Below, piece after piece: positions 55,188-64,000 of a stretch of 64,000 nt of DNA (positions are counted from its first letter, which is position 1; every line of letters starts with the position of its first letter). This DNA is from Microvirga sp. (GTDB lineage: Bacteria; Pseudomonadota; Alphaproteobacteria; Rhizobiales; Beijerinckiaceae): contig JAQSWQ010000018.1 of NCBI GenBank assembly GCA_029266525.1, forward strand, positions 62,001 to 126,000, read 5' to 3'. Below the pieces are notes generated by a model. That model was not told where the DNA came from. It saw nothing but the letters and a program-made list of their open reading frames with translations, and searched no databases. The position numbers and the translations under genes were made by a program.

Positions 55188-55920
55188 ATGGGCAGCCTGA
55201 AAATCCTGTTGTCTGCGCTCGTCCTCTCGGGGATTTCGGCGCAGGCGAGCGCCGCCGACCTCCTGCCTCCGCCGCCGCCGCTGCCGTCCGAAGGATCGGT
55301 GGTTTCGGAGCTCGGCACCGGCTGGTACCTGCGGGGCGACGTCGGCTACGTCGATTACGCGAACCCGAGGGAAGCCCTCGGTTACAGCGCCGGCCTGCCC
55401 TTCGATTCGATCAGGCTGGCGAACACCTGGTCGGGCGGCGGCGGCATCGGCTACGCCTTCAACGGCTGGTTCCGCGCCGACCTCACCGCCGATTACCGGT
55501 CGGAGGCCCGCATCGCCGCCCTGAGCTCCGGATCGAGCTACGTCCACGGCTACTCGACCGATACCCTGAAGCTTCGGCAACTGGTCGGGGATCACGCCCT
55601 ATGTCGGGGCCGGCATCGGCTTCGCCAACAACGACCTCAGCAGCTATTCGTCCAAGGTGAGCTGCCTGACCGTCACCTGCTCGTCCGCCTTCTCGCAAGC
55701 TGCTGTGGCGCACGAGGGTGGAACCAAGACCAACCTCGCCTGGGCTCTCATGGCCGGCGCCGCGGTCGACATCGGCAAAGGGCTGAAGCTCGATCTCGGC
55801 TACCGCTATCTGCGGGTCGGCGAGAACAAGACCGATCTGGACAACGCCGGCTTCGGCTTCAAGCTGAAGCCGCTCGACGCCCACGAGGCCCGGATCGGCG
55901 TCCGCTACATGATTGATTGA
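55188..55920 (+). pseudogene. frameshifted paralogue of the porin-like protein
   Basis: The first frame gives MGSLKILLSALVLSGISAQA, then GTGWYLRGDVGYVDYA and GWFRADLTADYRSEARIAAL. Near 55570 it loses likeness after STDTLKL. A second frame picks up at 55573 with FGNWSGITPYVGAGIGFA and continues to KLDLGYRYLRVG and RIGVRYMID, stop 55918-55920. Compared with its neighbour, about a dozen residues (SSIVGLANGYID) are missing at the junction. An out-of-frame deletion best explains this; a sequencing or assembly error is possible. Confidence 0.75.
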
Positions 55921-55987
55921 TCGGAAAAGCTCGGATCGAGAGCGAACGGCGGGCCGTGGCCCGCCGTTGCCGCGTCTGGGTTCGCCA

Positions 55988-58900
55988 TCACTCGGCCGGA
56001 TGCGGCGCCTGCGCGTCCTTCGCCTCCTCGCGTGCGCGCATCCGGTCGAGGAGCTCCGCGGTATAGCTCGCGGGCCGCGTGTAGCCGCCGATCAACAGGT
56101 ATAGCGAAGGCACGACGAGGGTCGTCAGCACGGTGGAGAGCGCGACGCCGCCGACGATCACCCAGCCGATCGCGTTGCGCGCCTCCGCGCCGGCGCCCGT
56201 CGACCAGGCGAGCGGAAGCGCGCCGCCCATGGTGGCGATCGAGGTCATGAGGATCGGGCGCAAGCGCTGGACCGAGGATTGGAGCACCGCTTCGCGCGTC
56301 TTCAGTCCCCGATCGCGCAGCTGATTCGCGAACTCGACGATTAGGATGCCGTTCTTGGTCATCAGCCCGATCAGCAGGATCATGCCGATCTGGCTGTAGA
56401 TGTTGAGCGACTGGCCGGTCGTCCACAGCGCCAGCAATCCGCCGGTCACGGCGAGCGGCACGGTGAGCATCACGATGAGCGGGTTGATCCAGCTCTCGAA
56501 CTGCCCGGCGAGGACCAGGAACACGACGATCAGGGCGAGGCCGAAGGTCACGTAGATCGCCGAGGAGGCGTCCTTGAACTCCTTCGATTGGCCCATGTAG
56601 CCGATGCGTACCTCGGGCGGCAGCTCCTCTCGCGCGATCCGCTCCAGGGTATCGAGCCCGGCCCCGATCGATACCCCAGGGGCGAGCGAGCCTTGGATGG
56701 TGATCGACCGCAAGCGGTCGAAGCGATTGAGGTTCTGCGGCGCGGCGGTCTCGCGCAGCGAGACGAAGGCCGAGAGCGGCACGAGCTCGCCGCCGGCCGA
56801 GCGCACGAAGGTGTTGGAAAGGTCGCTGGCCGCCGCCCGGTCCTGCTCCCGGGCGCGCATGATGACGTAGTATTCCTCGCCCTTGTTGACGAAGCTCGAA
56901 ATCTGCTTCTCGCCGAACATGAGCTCGAGCGTCTTGCCGATGTCCTCGACCTGGATGCCGAGGTCTGCGGCGCGGGCGCGGTCGATCGAGACGCGCAGGT
57001 CCGGCTGGTTCTCCTTGTAGTCGGAGTCGAGGTTCACGAAGAGCCCGGTCGGCTGCGCCTTCGCGAGCACCCGGTCGCGCCATTCGCGCAGGGTCTGGTA
57101 GTCGGGACCGCCAATCACGAACTGGATCGGCTGGGCGAGCCCGCGCTGGCCGAGCGAGCCCGGGTTGATCGGGAAGGCGCGGGCGCCGGGGAAGTTCGAG
57201 ACCTGGCCGAACAGCTGCTTGACGATGTCCTGCTGCTTGATGGCGCGCTCCTCCCACGGGACGAGCCGCAGGATGACCAGGCCCGCATTGACCGGCGAGG
57301 GGCGGATGAAGCCCGGCGCAACCTGGGACAGGGTCGAGGAGACGACGCCCTGCTGGCGCAGCGGCTCCATCGCCTTCTCGACCTCCTTCACGCGCTCGCG
57401 CGTATATTCGACGCTCGAGCCCTCCGGGGCGGAGATCGGGATGAGCACGTAGCCGCGGTCCTCGGTCGGGGCGAACTCCTTCGGCAGCGCCTGGAACAGC
57501 AAGACCGCGGCGAACGACACGAGCGCCCCGAGCGCCAGGATGACGATCGGAATCTTCAACGCCTGGGAGAGCAGCCAGCGGTAGCCGTTGGTCATCCCGA
57601 CGAACACCGGCTCGGTCCAGCGGTGAATTCGGCCGTGCGCCGGCACCATCAGCTTCGAGCACATCATCGGCGTGAGCGTGCGCGCCACGACGCCGGAGAA
57701 GAAGATCGATGCCGCCAGCATGATCGCGAATTCGCGGAACAGGCGGCCGGTGTTGCCGGTCATGAAGGCGAGCGGGACGAACACCGCCATCAGGGTCGCG
57801 GTCGTCGCGATCACCGCGAAGCCGATCTCGCGTGCGCCGTCGAAGGAGGCGAGCAGCGGCGGCTGCCCATGCTCGATGCGGCGGTGGATGTTCTCGATCT
57901 CGACGATGGCGTCGTCCACGACGATGCCGATGGCGAGCACGATCGCAAGAAGCGTCAGCGTGTTGATGGAGGCGCCGAAGAAGGCGACCACCATGAAGGA
58001 GGCGATCACCGAGACCGGGATCGCGACGAGCGCGACGATCGTCGAGCGCCAGTCGCGGAGGAACACCAGAATGACGAGGATGACGAGGCCGATGCCCTCG
58101 ACCAGGGTCTTCAGCACGCCGTTGATCGAGGCGCGGATGAAGTTCGATTCGTCGTACATGATGTTGGTTTCGGTGCCGGGCGGCAGCGCCTGATCGAGCT
58201 TCTTCAGCTCGGCCCGCACGCCGTCGGCGACCGCGAGGGTGTTCGCGGTCGCCTGGCGCACGATGCCGAGGCCGATCGCGGTGATCCCGTCCTTGTAGAA
58301 CTCGAACCGGTTGTCCTCCGGACCCACCTCCACCTTCGCCACCTCGCCCAAGCGGACGAGGTAGCCGTTGCGGTTCGATACGATGATCTGGCGGAACTCG
58401 TCGGGCGTCGCGAGCCGCGAGTCGGTCTTGACCGTCAGCTCGCGCTTGCTCGAGCTGATGAGGCCGCCCGGCAGCTCGACGTTCTGCTTCTTGATGGCGG
58501 TCTCGACGTCGATGACGGTGAGGCCGCGCGCGGCGAGCGCCGTGCGATCGATCCACACCCGCATGGCGTAGCGCCGTTCGCCGCCGATATAGACGGTTGC
58601 GACGCCGTTCACCGTCGCGAGGCGGTCGACATAGACGCGCTTCATGAACTCGGTGAGCTCGAGCGCGTCGAGCGTCTTCGAGGTGACGCCGATCCACATG
58701 ATCGCGGCGGCGTTGGCGTCGACCTTGCGCACCACGGGCAGATCGACGCCCTCGGGGAGGCGCGCCATGATCCGCGCGACGCGGTCGCGCACGTCGGCGG
58801 CGGCGGCGTCGGGGTCGCGCCCGACATGGAACTCGATCGTCACCGTCGAGCGCTCGTTCTGGCTCGCCGAGGTGATCTGACGGATGCCTTCGAGGCCGGC

Positions 58901-59113
58901 GACGGATCCCTCCACGAGCTCGGTCACCCGGCTCTCGATCACCTCGTTCGCCGCGCCCTTGTAGACCGTGTTGACGGAGACGATCGGCGGGTCGACCTGC
59001 GGATACTCGCGGACCGCGAGCTGCATGAGCGCGGCAAGCCCGCCGACCATCAGCAGGAGGCTGACGACGACCGAGAAGACCGGACGGCGGATGAAAAGGT
59101 CGGAGACTTGCAT
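55988..59113 (-). CDS. RND efflux transporter permease subunit
   Basis: A 1041-residue AcrB-type inner-membrane pump. It begins MQVSDLFIRRPVFSVVVSLL and has the 12-helix, two-loop layout; GIVVDDAIVEIENIHRRIEH in helix 4 carries the proton-relay aspartates, and LMTKNGILIVEFANQLRDRG is helix 10. It expels drugs or other hydrophobic compounds together with the adaptor encoded ten bases upstream and a TolC-type channel not found here. No regulator gene is adjacent. Confidence 0.93.
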   Translation of the reverse strand: MQVSDLFIRRPVFSVVVSLLLMVGGLAALMQLAVREYPQVDPPIVSVNTVYKGAANEVIESRVTELVEGSVAGLEGIRQITSASQNERSTVTIEFHVGRDPDAAAADVRDRVARIMARLPEGVDLPVVRKVDANAAAIMWIGVTSKTLDALELTEFMKRVYVDRLATVNGVATVYIGGERRYAMRVWIDRTALAARGLTVIDVETAIKKQNVELPGGLISSSKRELTVKTDSRLATPDEFRQIIVSNRNGYLVRLGEVAKVEVGPEDNRFEFYKDGITAIGLGIVRQATANTLAVADGVRAELKKLDQALPPGTETNIMYDESNFIRASINGVLKTLVEGIGLVILVILVFLRDWRSTIVALVAIPVSVIASFMVVAFFGASINTLTLLAIVLAIGIVVDDAIVEIENIHRRIEHGQPPLLASFDGAREIGFAVIATTATLMAVFVPLAFMTGNTGRLFREFAIMLAASIFFSGVVARTLTPMMCSKLMVPAHGRIHRWTEPVFVGMTNGYRWLLSQALKIPIVILALGALVSFAAVLLFQALPKEFAPTEDRGYVLIPISAPEGSSVEYTRERVKEVEKAMEPLRQQGVVSSTLSQVAPGFIRPSPVNAGLVILRLVPWEERAIKQQDIVKQLFGQVSNFPGARAFPINPGSLGQRGLAQPIQFVIGGPDYQTLREWRDRVLAKAQPTGLFVNLDSDYKENQPDLRVSIDRARAADLGIQVEDIGKTLELMFGEKQISSFVNKGEEYYVIMRAREQDRAAASDLSNTFVRSAGGELVPLSAFVSLRETAAPQNLNRFDRLRSITIQGSLAPGVSIGAGLDTLERIAREELPPEVRIGYMGQSKEFKDASSAIYVTFGLALIVVFLVLAGQFESWINPLIVMLTVPLAVTGGLLALWTTGQSLNIYSQIGMILLIGLMTKNGILIVEFANQLRDRGLKTREAVLQSSVQRLRPILMTSIATMGGALPLAWSTGAGAEARNAIGWVIVGGVALSTVLTTLVVPSLYLLIGGYTRPASYTAELLDRMRAREEAKDAQAPHPAE

Positions 59114-59123
59114 CGGGTTCTCG

Positions 59124-60395
59124 TCAGCTCCGCCGGCCGGCGACCGAAGGGGGGGCAGGTACGGCCTGTGCCGCGGGCGAGGGAGCGTTGCCGGAGGCCG
59201 GCGCCGCCGTCTGCTTCGGTGCGGCCTCGGCGGTCGGCGCGTCGGCGACCGGCTTCGGCTCGACGGTCAGGCCCGGCCGCACGCGCTGCACGCCGCGGAT
59301 GATGATGGTCTCGCCGGGCTTCAGCCCTTCGACGATCTCCACCCGTCCCTCCTGGCGCTGGCCGATGCGCACCACCCGGCGCTCGACCACCCTGTCCTTC
59401 ACCACGAAGACGAGGTGGCGCAGGCCCTCGCCGACGATCGCCTCCTCCGGAACGATGACGGCATCGGCCTTCACCTGCACCTGCAGAATGACCGACAGGA
59501 ACATGCCCGCCTTCAGGGTCTCGTCCGGGTTGGGAATTTCGGCGGTCAGGCGGACCGTCCGCGTCAACGGATCGACCCGGGGATCGATCACCGTCACCTT
59601 GCCCTCGAAGGCACGATCCCCAAACGCCGCCGAGCGGGCAAAGCCGGTCTGGCCGACCTTGAGCTGCGAGAGCAGGTTCTCCGGCACCGCAAAGTCGAAG
59701 CGCACGCGCGAAAGATCGTCGAGGGTGGTGATCCGCGTTCCCGGCGAGACATACGCTCCGAGCGAGACCGACCGCGTCCCGAGCCGTCCGTTGAAGGGCG
59801 CGCGGATGACGAGATCCTCGAGGCGGGCCTCAGCCGCCCTGCGCCGGGCTTCCGCAGCCGTGATGGCGGTCTCGAGCGTCCGCATCTGCGCGGTGAGATC
59901 GTCGACCTGCGCTTCGGTGCCCGCGCCGGTGCGCCGCAGCGCCATCGCCCGGTCGAGGCGCGTGCGCACCTCGTTGCGCAGCGCCTCGGCACGGCGGATC
60001 TCCGCCACGGCCTGCTGGATGTCGGCGCGCCGCTCCTCGGCATCGAGCTCGACCAGGATGTCGCCGGCCTTGATCTTCTGGCCTTCCTCGAAGCTGATCT
60101 TCTGGACGATGCCGGAGACCTTGGCGGTGACGATGATCGACTCGTAGGCCCGGACCGTGCCGACCGCTTCGCGCGTCTCCACGATCCGCCCGGTCTTCAC
60201 GGTGTCGACGTCGACGACGGGCGGCGGCGCCTGCCGCGCGGCGGTCGCAGCGGCGTTCTGGGCGCCGGTGAGCTTGGCTGCGTAGTCGCCGAGGATCGGA
60301 ACGTTCCGCAGGGTTCCGTCCTTATAGGCGACCCAGCCGCCATAGCCGGCTGCTCCGAGCACGGCGATAACGGCGAGCTGTCCGTACCAGCGCAT
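59124..60395 (-). CDS. RND efflux periplasmic adaptor subunit
   Basis: A 423-residue membrane-fusion protein. One N-terminal helix (LAVIAVLGAAGYGGWVAY), barrel-sandwich halves (GTVRAYESIIVTAKVSGIVQ and LVIRAPFNGRLGTRSVSLGA) flanking an alpha-hairpin, and a membrane-proximal domain (GLTVEPKP), ending in an Ala/Pro-rich tail. It links the permease to an outer-membrane channel. It is the first gene of the efflux pair and diverges from serC. Confidence 0.92.
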   Translation of the reverse strand: MRWYGQLAVIAVLGAAGYGGWVAYKDGTLRNVPILGDYAAKLTGAQNAAATAARQAPPPVVDVDTVKTGRIVETREAVGTVRAYESIIVTAKVSGIVQKISFEEGQKIKAGDILVELDAEERRADIQQAVAEIRRAEALRNEVRTRLDRAMALRRTGAGTEAQVDDLTAQMRTLETAITAAEARRRAAEARLEDLVIRAPFNGRLGTRSVSLGAYVSPGTRITTLDDLSRVRFDFAVPENLLSQLKVGQTGFARSAAFGDRAFEGKVTVIDPRVDPLTRTVRLTAEIPNPDETLKAGMFLSVILQVQVKADAVIVPEEAIVGEGLRHLVFVVKDRVVERRVVRIGQRQEGRVEIVEGLKPGETIIIRGVQRVRPGLTVEPKPVADAPTAEAAPKQTAAPASGNAPSPAAQAVPAPPSVAGRRS

Positions 60396-60415
60396 GCCCG
60401 CGGCCCTTCGATCTG

Positions 60416-60446
60416 TTCTGATGAGAAAGTTCCTGGCCTATATAAT
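60416..60446 (+). promoter_or_regulatory. candidate serC promoter
   Basis: A perfect -10 box TATAAT (60441-60446) with TTCTGA (60416-60421) 19 bases upstream. It lies in an AT-rich island (about 60437-60460) that is rare in this GC-rich window. It would produce a leader of about 160 bases before serC. Confidence 0.4.
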
Positions 60447-60489
60447 ACGATATTTTAAGGGCGGCGACCCGGGCCGAGGTTACAATTTC

Positions 60490-60613
60490 GTCAGGTTTGG
60501 TGAGCGTGGACGGCTCGCCCCGGTTGCCTTGACCGTCAGCCACCTTTCCCACATAACCGTCGGCGGGACACCCCTCCCCACCGAGGGGCGCCCATCTGGA
60601 AGGATGGACCGAT
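60490..60613 (+). ncRNA. structured serC leader (possible serC RNA motif)
   Basis: The leader ends in two hairpins: CCCCTC-CCCACC-GAGGGG (60571-60588) and CCATC-TGGAAG-GATGG (60592-60607). The second places the Shine-Dalgarno GGAAGG (60598-60603) inside the loop and 3' arm, ten bases before the serC ATG. A conserved serC leader RNA is known from Alphaproteobacteria upstream of serC-serA operons, the arrangement seen here. I did not verify its consensus. Confidence 0.4.
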
Positions 60614-61786
<1,173 letters not shown>

Positions 61787-61793
61787 CCGCGCC

Positions 61794-61895
61794 GTCATCC
61801 TCGGGCCGCGCAGCGGACCCGAGGACCTCGTGATGACCAAGCGCCCCAATCCCCTGAGGTCCTCGGCTCTTTGTTGCGCTCCGGCCGAGGATGAC
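61794..61895. repeat. composite palindromic repeat between serC and serA
   Basis: Begins GTCATCCTCGGGCCGCGCAG with GCGGACCCGAGGACCT and ends with AGGTCCTCGGCTC and GCTCCGGCCGAGGATGAC. The ends GTCATCC / GGATGAC and the inner halves AGGACCT / AGGTCCT are inverted. Same family as 63516-63657. Confidence 0.8.
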
Positions 61896-61917
61896 GCCCT
61901 TCATCGACAGGTGCCCC

Positions 61918-63510
61918 ATGCCCCAGCCCCGCGTCCTCATCTCCGACGCCCTCTCGAAAGCCGCCGTGCAGATCTTCAAGGAACGCGGCGTCGAGGTCGA
62001 CTTCAAGCCCGAGCTCGGCAAGGACAAGGACAAGCTCGCCGCGGCGATCGGCGACTACGACGGCCTCGCCATCCGCTCGGCCACCAAGGTCACGGCGAAG
62101 ATCCTCGAGAATGCCAAGAACCTGCGCGTGATCGGCCGCGCCGGCATCGGCGTCGACAATGTCGACATCCCGGCCGCGACCGCGAAGGGCGTGATCGTCA
62201 TGAACACGCCGTTCGGCAATTCGATCACCACCGCCGAGCACGCGATCGCCATGATGTTCGCGCTCGCCCGCCAGATCCCCCAGGCCGACGCCTCCACGCA
62301 AGCCGGCAAATGGGAGAAGAACCGCTTCATGGGCGTCGAGCTCACCGGCAAGACGCTCGGCGTGATCGGCTGCGGCAACATCGGCTCGATCGTCGCCGCC
62401 CGCGGCATCGGCCTGCACATGAAGGTGATCGCCTTCGATCCCTTCCTGTCGCCGGAGCGCGCGCTCGAGCTCGGCGTCGAGAAGGTCGAGCTCGACGACC
62501 TCCTGCGCCGCGCCGACGTCATCACGCTGCACACGCCGCTCACCGAGCGCACGAAGAACATCCTCTCGGCGGAAAACATCGCCAAGACCAGACGAGGCGT
62601 GCGCATCGTCAACTGCGCCCGCGGCGGCCTCGTCGACGAGGCTGCGCTGCGCCATGCGCTCGACGAAGGGCATGTGGCGGGCGCCGCCTTCGACGTCTTC
62701 ACGGCCGAGCCCGCGACCGAGAACCCGCTCTTCGGCCATCCGAACGTCGTCTGCACGCCCCATCTCGGCGCGGCCACCACGGAGGCGCAGGAGAACGTTG
62801 CGCTCCAGATCGCCGAGCAGATGTCGGACTATCTCCTGCAGGGCGCGATCCAGAACGCCGTCAACTTTCCCTCGATCACGGCCGAGGAGGCGCCGCGCCT
62901 GCGGCCCTTCGTGGCGCTCGCGGAGCGGCTCGGCTCCTTCCTCGGCCAGCTCACCGAGGCGCCGATCAAGGGCCTGCGCATCGAGTACGAGGGCGCGGTC
63001 GCGCAGATGAACACCCGGGCGCTCACCTCGGCCGCCGTCACAGGGGCGCTTCGGCCCTTCCTCCAGGACATCAACATGGTATCGGCGCCGGTGGTCGCGC
63101 GCGAGCGCGGCATCGTGGTCGAGGAGGTGAAGCGCGAGAACGCGGCGCGCGACTACGAGAGCTTCGTGCGCGTGACCGTCGAGGCCGAGGACATGCCGCG
63201 CCATGCCGGCGGGACGGTGTTCCAGGACGGCAAGCCGCGCGTCACCGAGATCCGCCACATCGCGGTCGAGGCCGAGTTCGCGCCGAACATGATCTACGTG
63301 CGCAACGCCGACAAGCCGGGCTTCATCGGCGCCTTCGGCTCGCTCCTCGGCCAGGCCGGCGTGAATATCGCCACCTTCAGCCTCGGGCGCGACAAGCCCG
63401 GCGGCGACGCGATCTGCTTCGTTGCGGTCGACGAGCCGGTCTCGCCCGAGCTCCTGCAGGCGATCGAGGCGATCCCGCAGGTCAAGCGCGCCCGGGCGGT
63501 GCGGTTCTAA
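61918..63510 (+). CDS. serA: D-3-phosphoglycerate dehydrogenase
   Basis: A 530-residue SerA of the long form: NAD-binding domain with TLGVIGCGNIGSIVAARGIG, catalytic residues in NCARGGLVDEAAL and TPHLGAATTEAQ, an intervening domain (ITAEEAPRLRPFVALAERLG), and a C-terminal ACT domain (IYVRNADKPGFIGAFGSLLG) that may bind serine for feedback. It feeds SerC in serine synthesis. ATG 61918 (MPQPRVLISDAL) is preferred because the upstream ATG 61891 lies inside the palindromic repeat. Confidence 0.95.
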   Translation: MPQPRVLISDALSKAAVQIFKERGVEVDFKPELGKDKDKLAAAIGDYDGLAIRSATKVTAKILENAKNLRVIGRAGIGVDNVDIPAATAKGVIVMNTPFGNSITTAEHAIAMMFALARQIPQADASTQAGKWEKNRFMGVELTGKTLGVIGCGNIGSIVAARGIGLHMKVIAFDPFLSPERALELGVEKVELDDLLRRADVITLHTPLTERTKNILSAENIAKTRRGVRIVNCARGGLVDEAALRHALDEGHVAGAAFDVFTAEPATENPLFGHPNVVCTPHLGAATTEAQENVALQIAEQMSDYLLQGAIQNAVNFPSITAEEAPRLRPFVALAERLGSFLGQLTEAPIKGLRIEYEGAVAQMNTRALTSAAVTGALRPFLQDINMVSAPVVARERGIVVEEVKRENAARDYESFVRVTVEAEDMPRHAGGTVFQDGKPRVTEIRHIAVEAEFAPNMIYVRNADKPGFIGAFGSLLGQAGVNIATFSLGRDKPGGDAICFVAVDEPVSPELLQAIEAIPQVKRARAVRF

Positions 63511-63515
63511 CCGCG

Positions 63516-63657
63516 GTCATTCCGGGGCTCCGCGAAGCGGAGAGCCCGGAACCCTAAACACGAACGGTGCCGAGCGCGCACGACCGCTTCAGCCTGATGG
63601 GAAAAGCTCGGTGTTTATGGGTTCCGGGCTCTCGCCTCCGGCGAGCCCCGGAATGAC
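63516..63657. repeat. large composite palindrome downstream of serA
   Basis: Left half GTCATTCCGGGGCTCCGCGA... GAGAGCCCGGAACCC-TAAACAC; right half GTGTTTA-TGGGTTCCGGGCTCTCG ... GAGCCCCGGAATGAC. The halves are near-perfect inverted copies of about 45 bases around a roughly 50-base core. It fills almost the whole gap between serA and the metallophosphoesterase. Confidence 0.85.
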
Positions 63658-63704
63658 AAGCATTGAGGCTGAGCTATAAAGGCCGCGGGTCGCGCATTCC
63701 GCTG

Positions 63705-64000
63705 ATGCTCATCGCGCTCCTGACCGACATTCACGGCAACCGGGAGGCTTTCGAGGCCTGCCTGCATGACGCCCGGCGCATGCGCGCCGACCGCTTCGTG
63801 TTCCTCGGCGATTACGTCGGCTACGGCGCCGATCCCGGCTTCGTCGTCGATGCGGTAGCCGGCATGGTCGAGGAGGGGGCGGTGGCGCTCCTCGGCAACC
63901 ACGACGAGGCGGTCTTCAGGCCGAGCGAGCGCATGAACCCCTTGGCAACTGCCGCCATCGACTGGACGCGCGGGCGGCTTGACGCGGCGCAATGCGCCTT
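63705..64000 (+). CDS. metallophosphoesterase (partial, runs off the window)
   Basis: The first 98 codons of a calcineurin-like phosphoesterase: MLIALLTDIHGNREAFEACL with the DxH metal motif, VFLGDYVGYGADP with GDxxG, and LLGNHDEAVFRP with GNHD. The C-terminal half lies outside the window. Members cleave phosphoesters such as dinucleoside polyphosphates or act as protein phosphatases; the substrate cannot be judged here. ATG 63705 follows the palindrome by 47 bases. Confidence 0.85.
   Translation, partial: MLIALLTDIHGNREAFEACLHDARRMRADRFVFLGDYVGYGADPGFVVDAVAGMVEEGAVALLGNHDEAVFRPSERMNPLATAAIDWTRGRLDAAQCA

Noticed and set aside
56588-59302. 904-codon open frame on the plus strand opposite the RND permease
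   Set aside because: It is antisense to a clearly conserved pump gene, its product is low-complexity and Arg/Asp/His-rich, and long antisense frames are expected at this GC content. The same applies to 6394-8487, 10117-11685, 22148-24139 and 52335-54128 on the minus strand.
61891-61917. Earlier serA start at ATG 61891
   Set aside because: It lies inside the palindromic repeat and adds residues without family likeness.
63705-64000. Missing ligase-associated phosphoesterase
   Set aside because: The visible N-terminus starts directly with the DIHGN metal motif and lacks the N-terminal extension I recall for the ligase-associated family, and it is 35 kb from the ligase.

Overview
The window is a GC-rich, gene-dense chromosomal segment of an alphaproteobacterium, most likely of the Hyphomicrobiales (Rhizobiales). 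The pointers are an urt urea transporter, a class I lysyl-tRNA synthetase, a D-tartrate dehydratase matching the Bradyrhizobium enzyme in residue spacing, an HWE/HisKA_2-type sensor kinase, a DUF1150-Hsp20 pair, Omp25/31-like porins and intergenic palindromes of the kind common in that order. These rest on recalled family knowledge; no search was run. No tRNA, rRNA, CRISPR array, transposase, integrase or phage gene was recognised.

Layout. 1-3002: end of urtB, then urtC-urtD-urtE. 3012-4739: GST, YHS-domain protein and a small hypothetical, all minus. 4888-8822: plus-strand run of aldo/keto reductase, nitronate monooxygenase-like, D-tartrate dehydratase, MgtC-like and a small secreted protein. 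8952-11754: periplasmic binding protein divergent from an XagB-like glycosyltransferase. 11779-17987: SCO/SenC with a 60-aa membrane protein, a repeat-rich membrane protein, lysK, an S24/HTH repressor, DUF952-pyrD and DUF6460. 18066-20155: two HSL-type esterases. 20266-25335: LuxR-type response regulator and sodium:solute symporter locus, in which the DUF4212 small subunit looks truncated and reads into the symporter, then small membrane proteins. 25343-28781: coupled minus operon of ligase-associated exonuclease, ATP-dependent DNA ligase and YjbQ. 29011-30367: YciI-like, cspA, infA paralogue. 30364-33005: BMP-type binding protein and ATPase without permeases. 33101-33883: moeB. 33880-40514: translation block (infC, rpmI, rplT, pheS, pheT) interrupted by an aldolase and by a two-gene HEPN-like insert between pheS and pheT. 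40637-45358: glycosyltransferase, hydrolase, DUF1150-hsp20, sensor kinase. 45515-54005: ampG, pal-cpoB-tilS, ftsH, a small hypothetical, glmM. 54115-55920: two porin-like genes, the second frameshifted. 55988-60395: RND efflux pair. 60614-63510: serC-serA. 63705-end: metallophosphoesterase.

The most unusual signals are: (i) two families of palindromic repeats lying between genes and also inside two neighbouring genes, where they encode an internal linker of the DNA ligase and the C-terminal tail of its partner exonuclease; (ii) a degenerate HEPN-type cassette wedged between pheS and pheT, its stop codon overlapping the pheT start; (iii) an infC gene best read from an AUU start; (iv) two frame-changing internal deletions in membrane-protein genes (DUF4212 subunit, second porin); and (v) readable regulatory sites, including RpoH-like promoters for ftsH and hsp20, an hsp20 leader that hides the Shine-Dalgarno site, and a structured serC leader.
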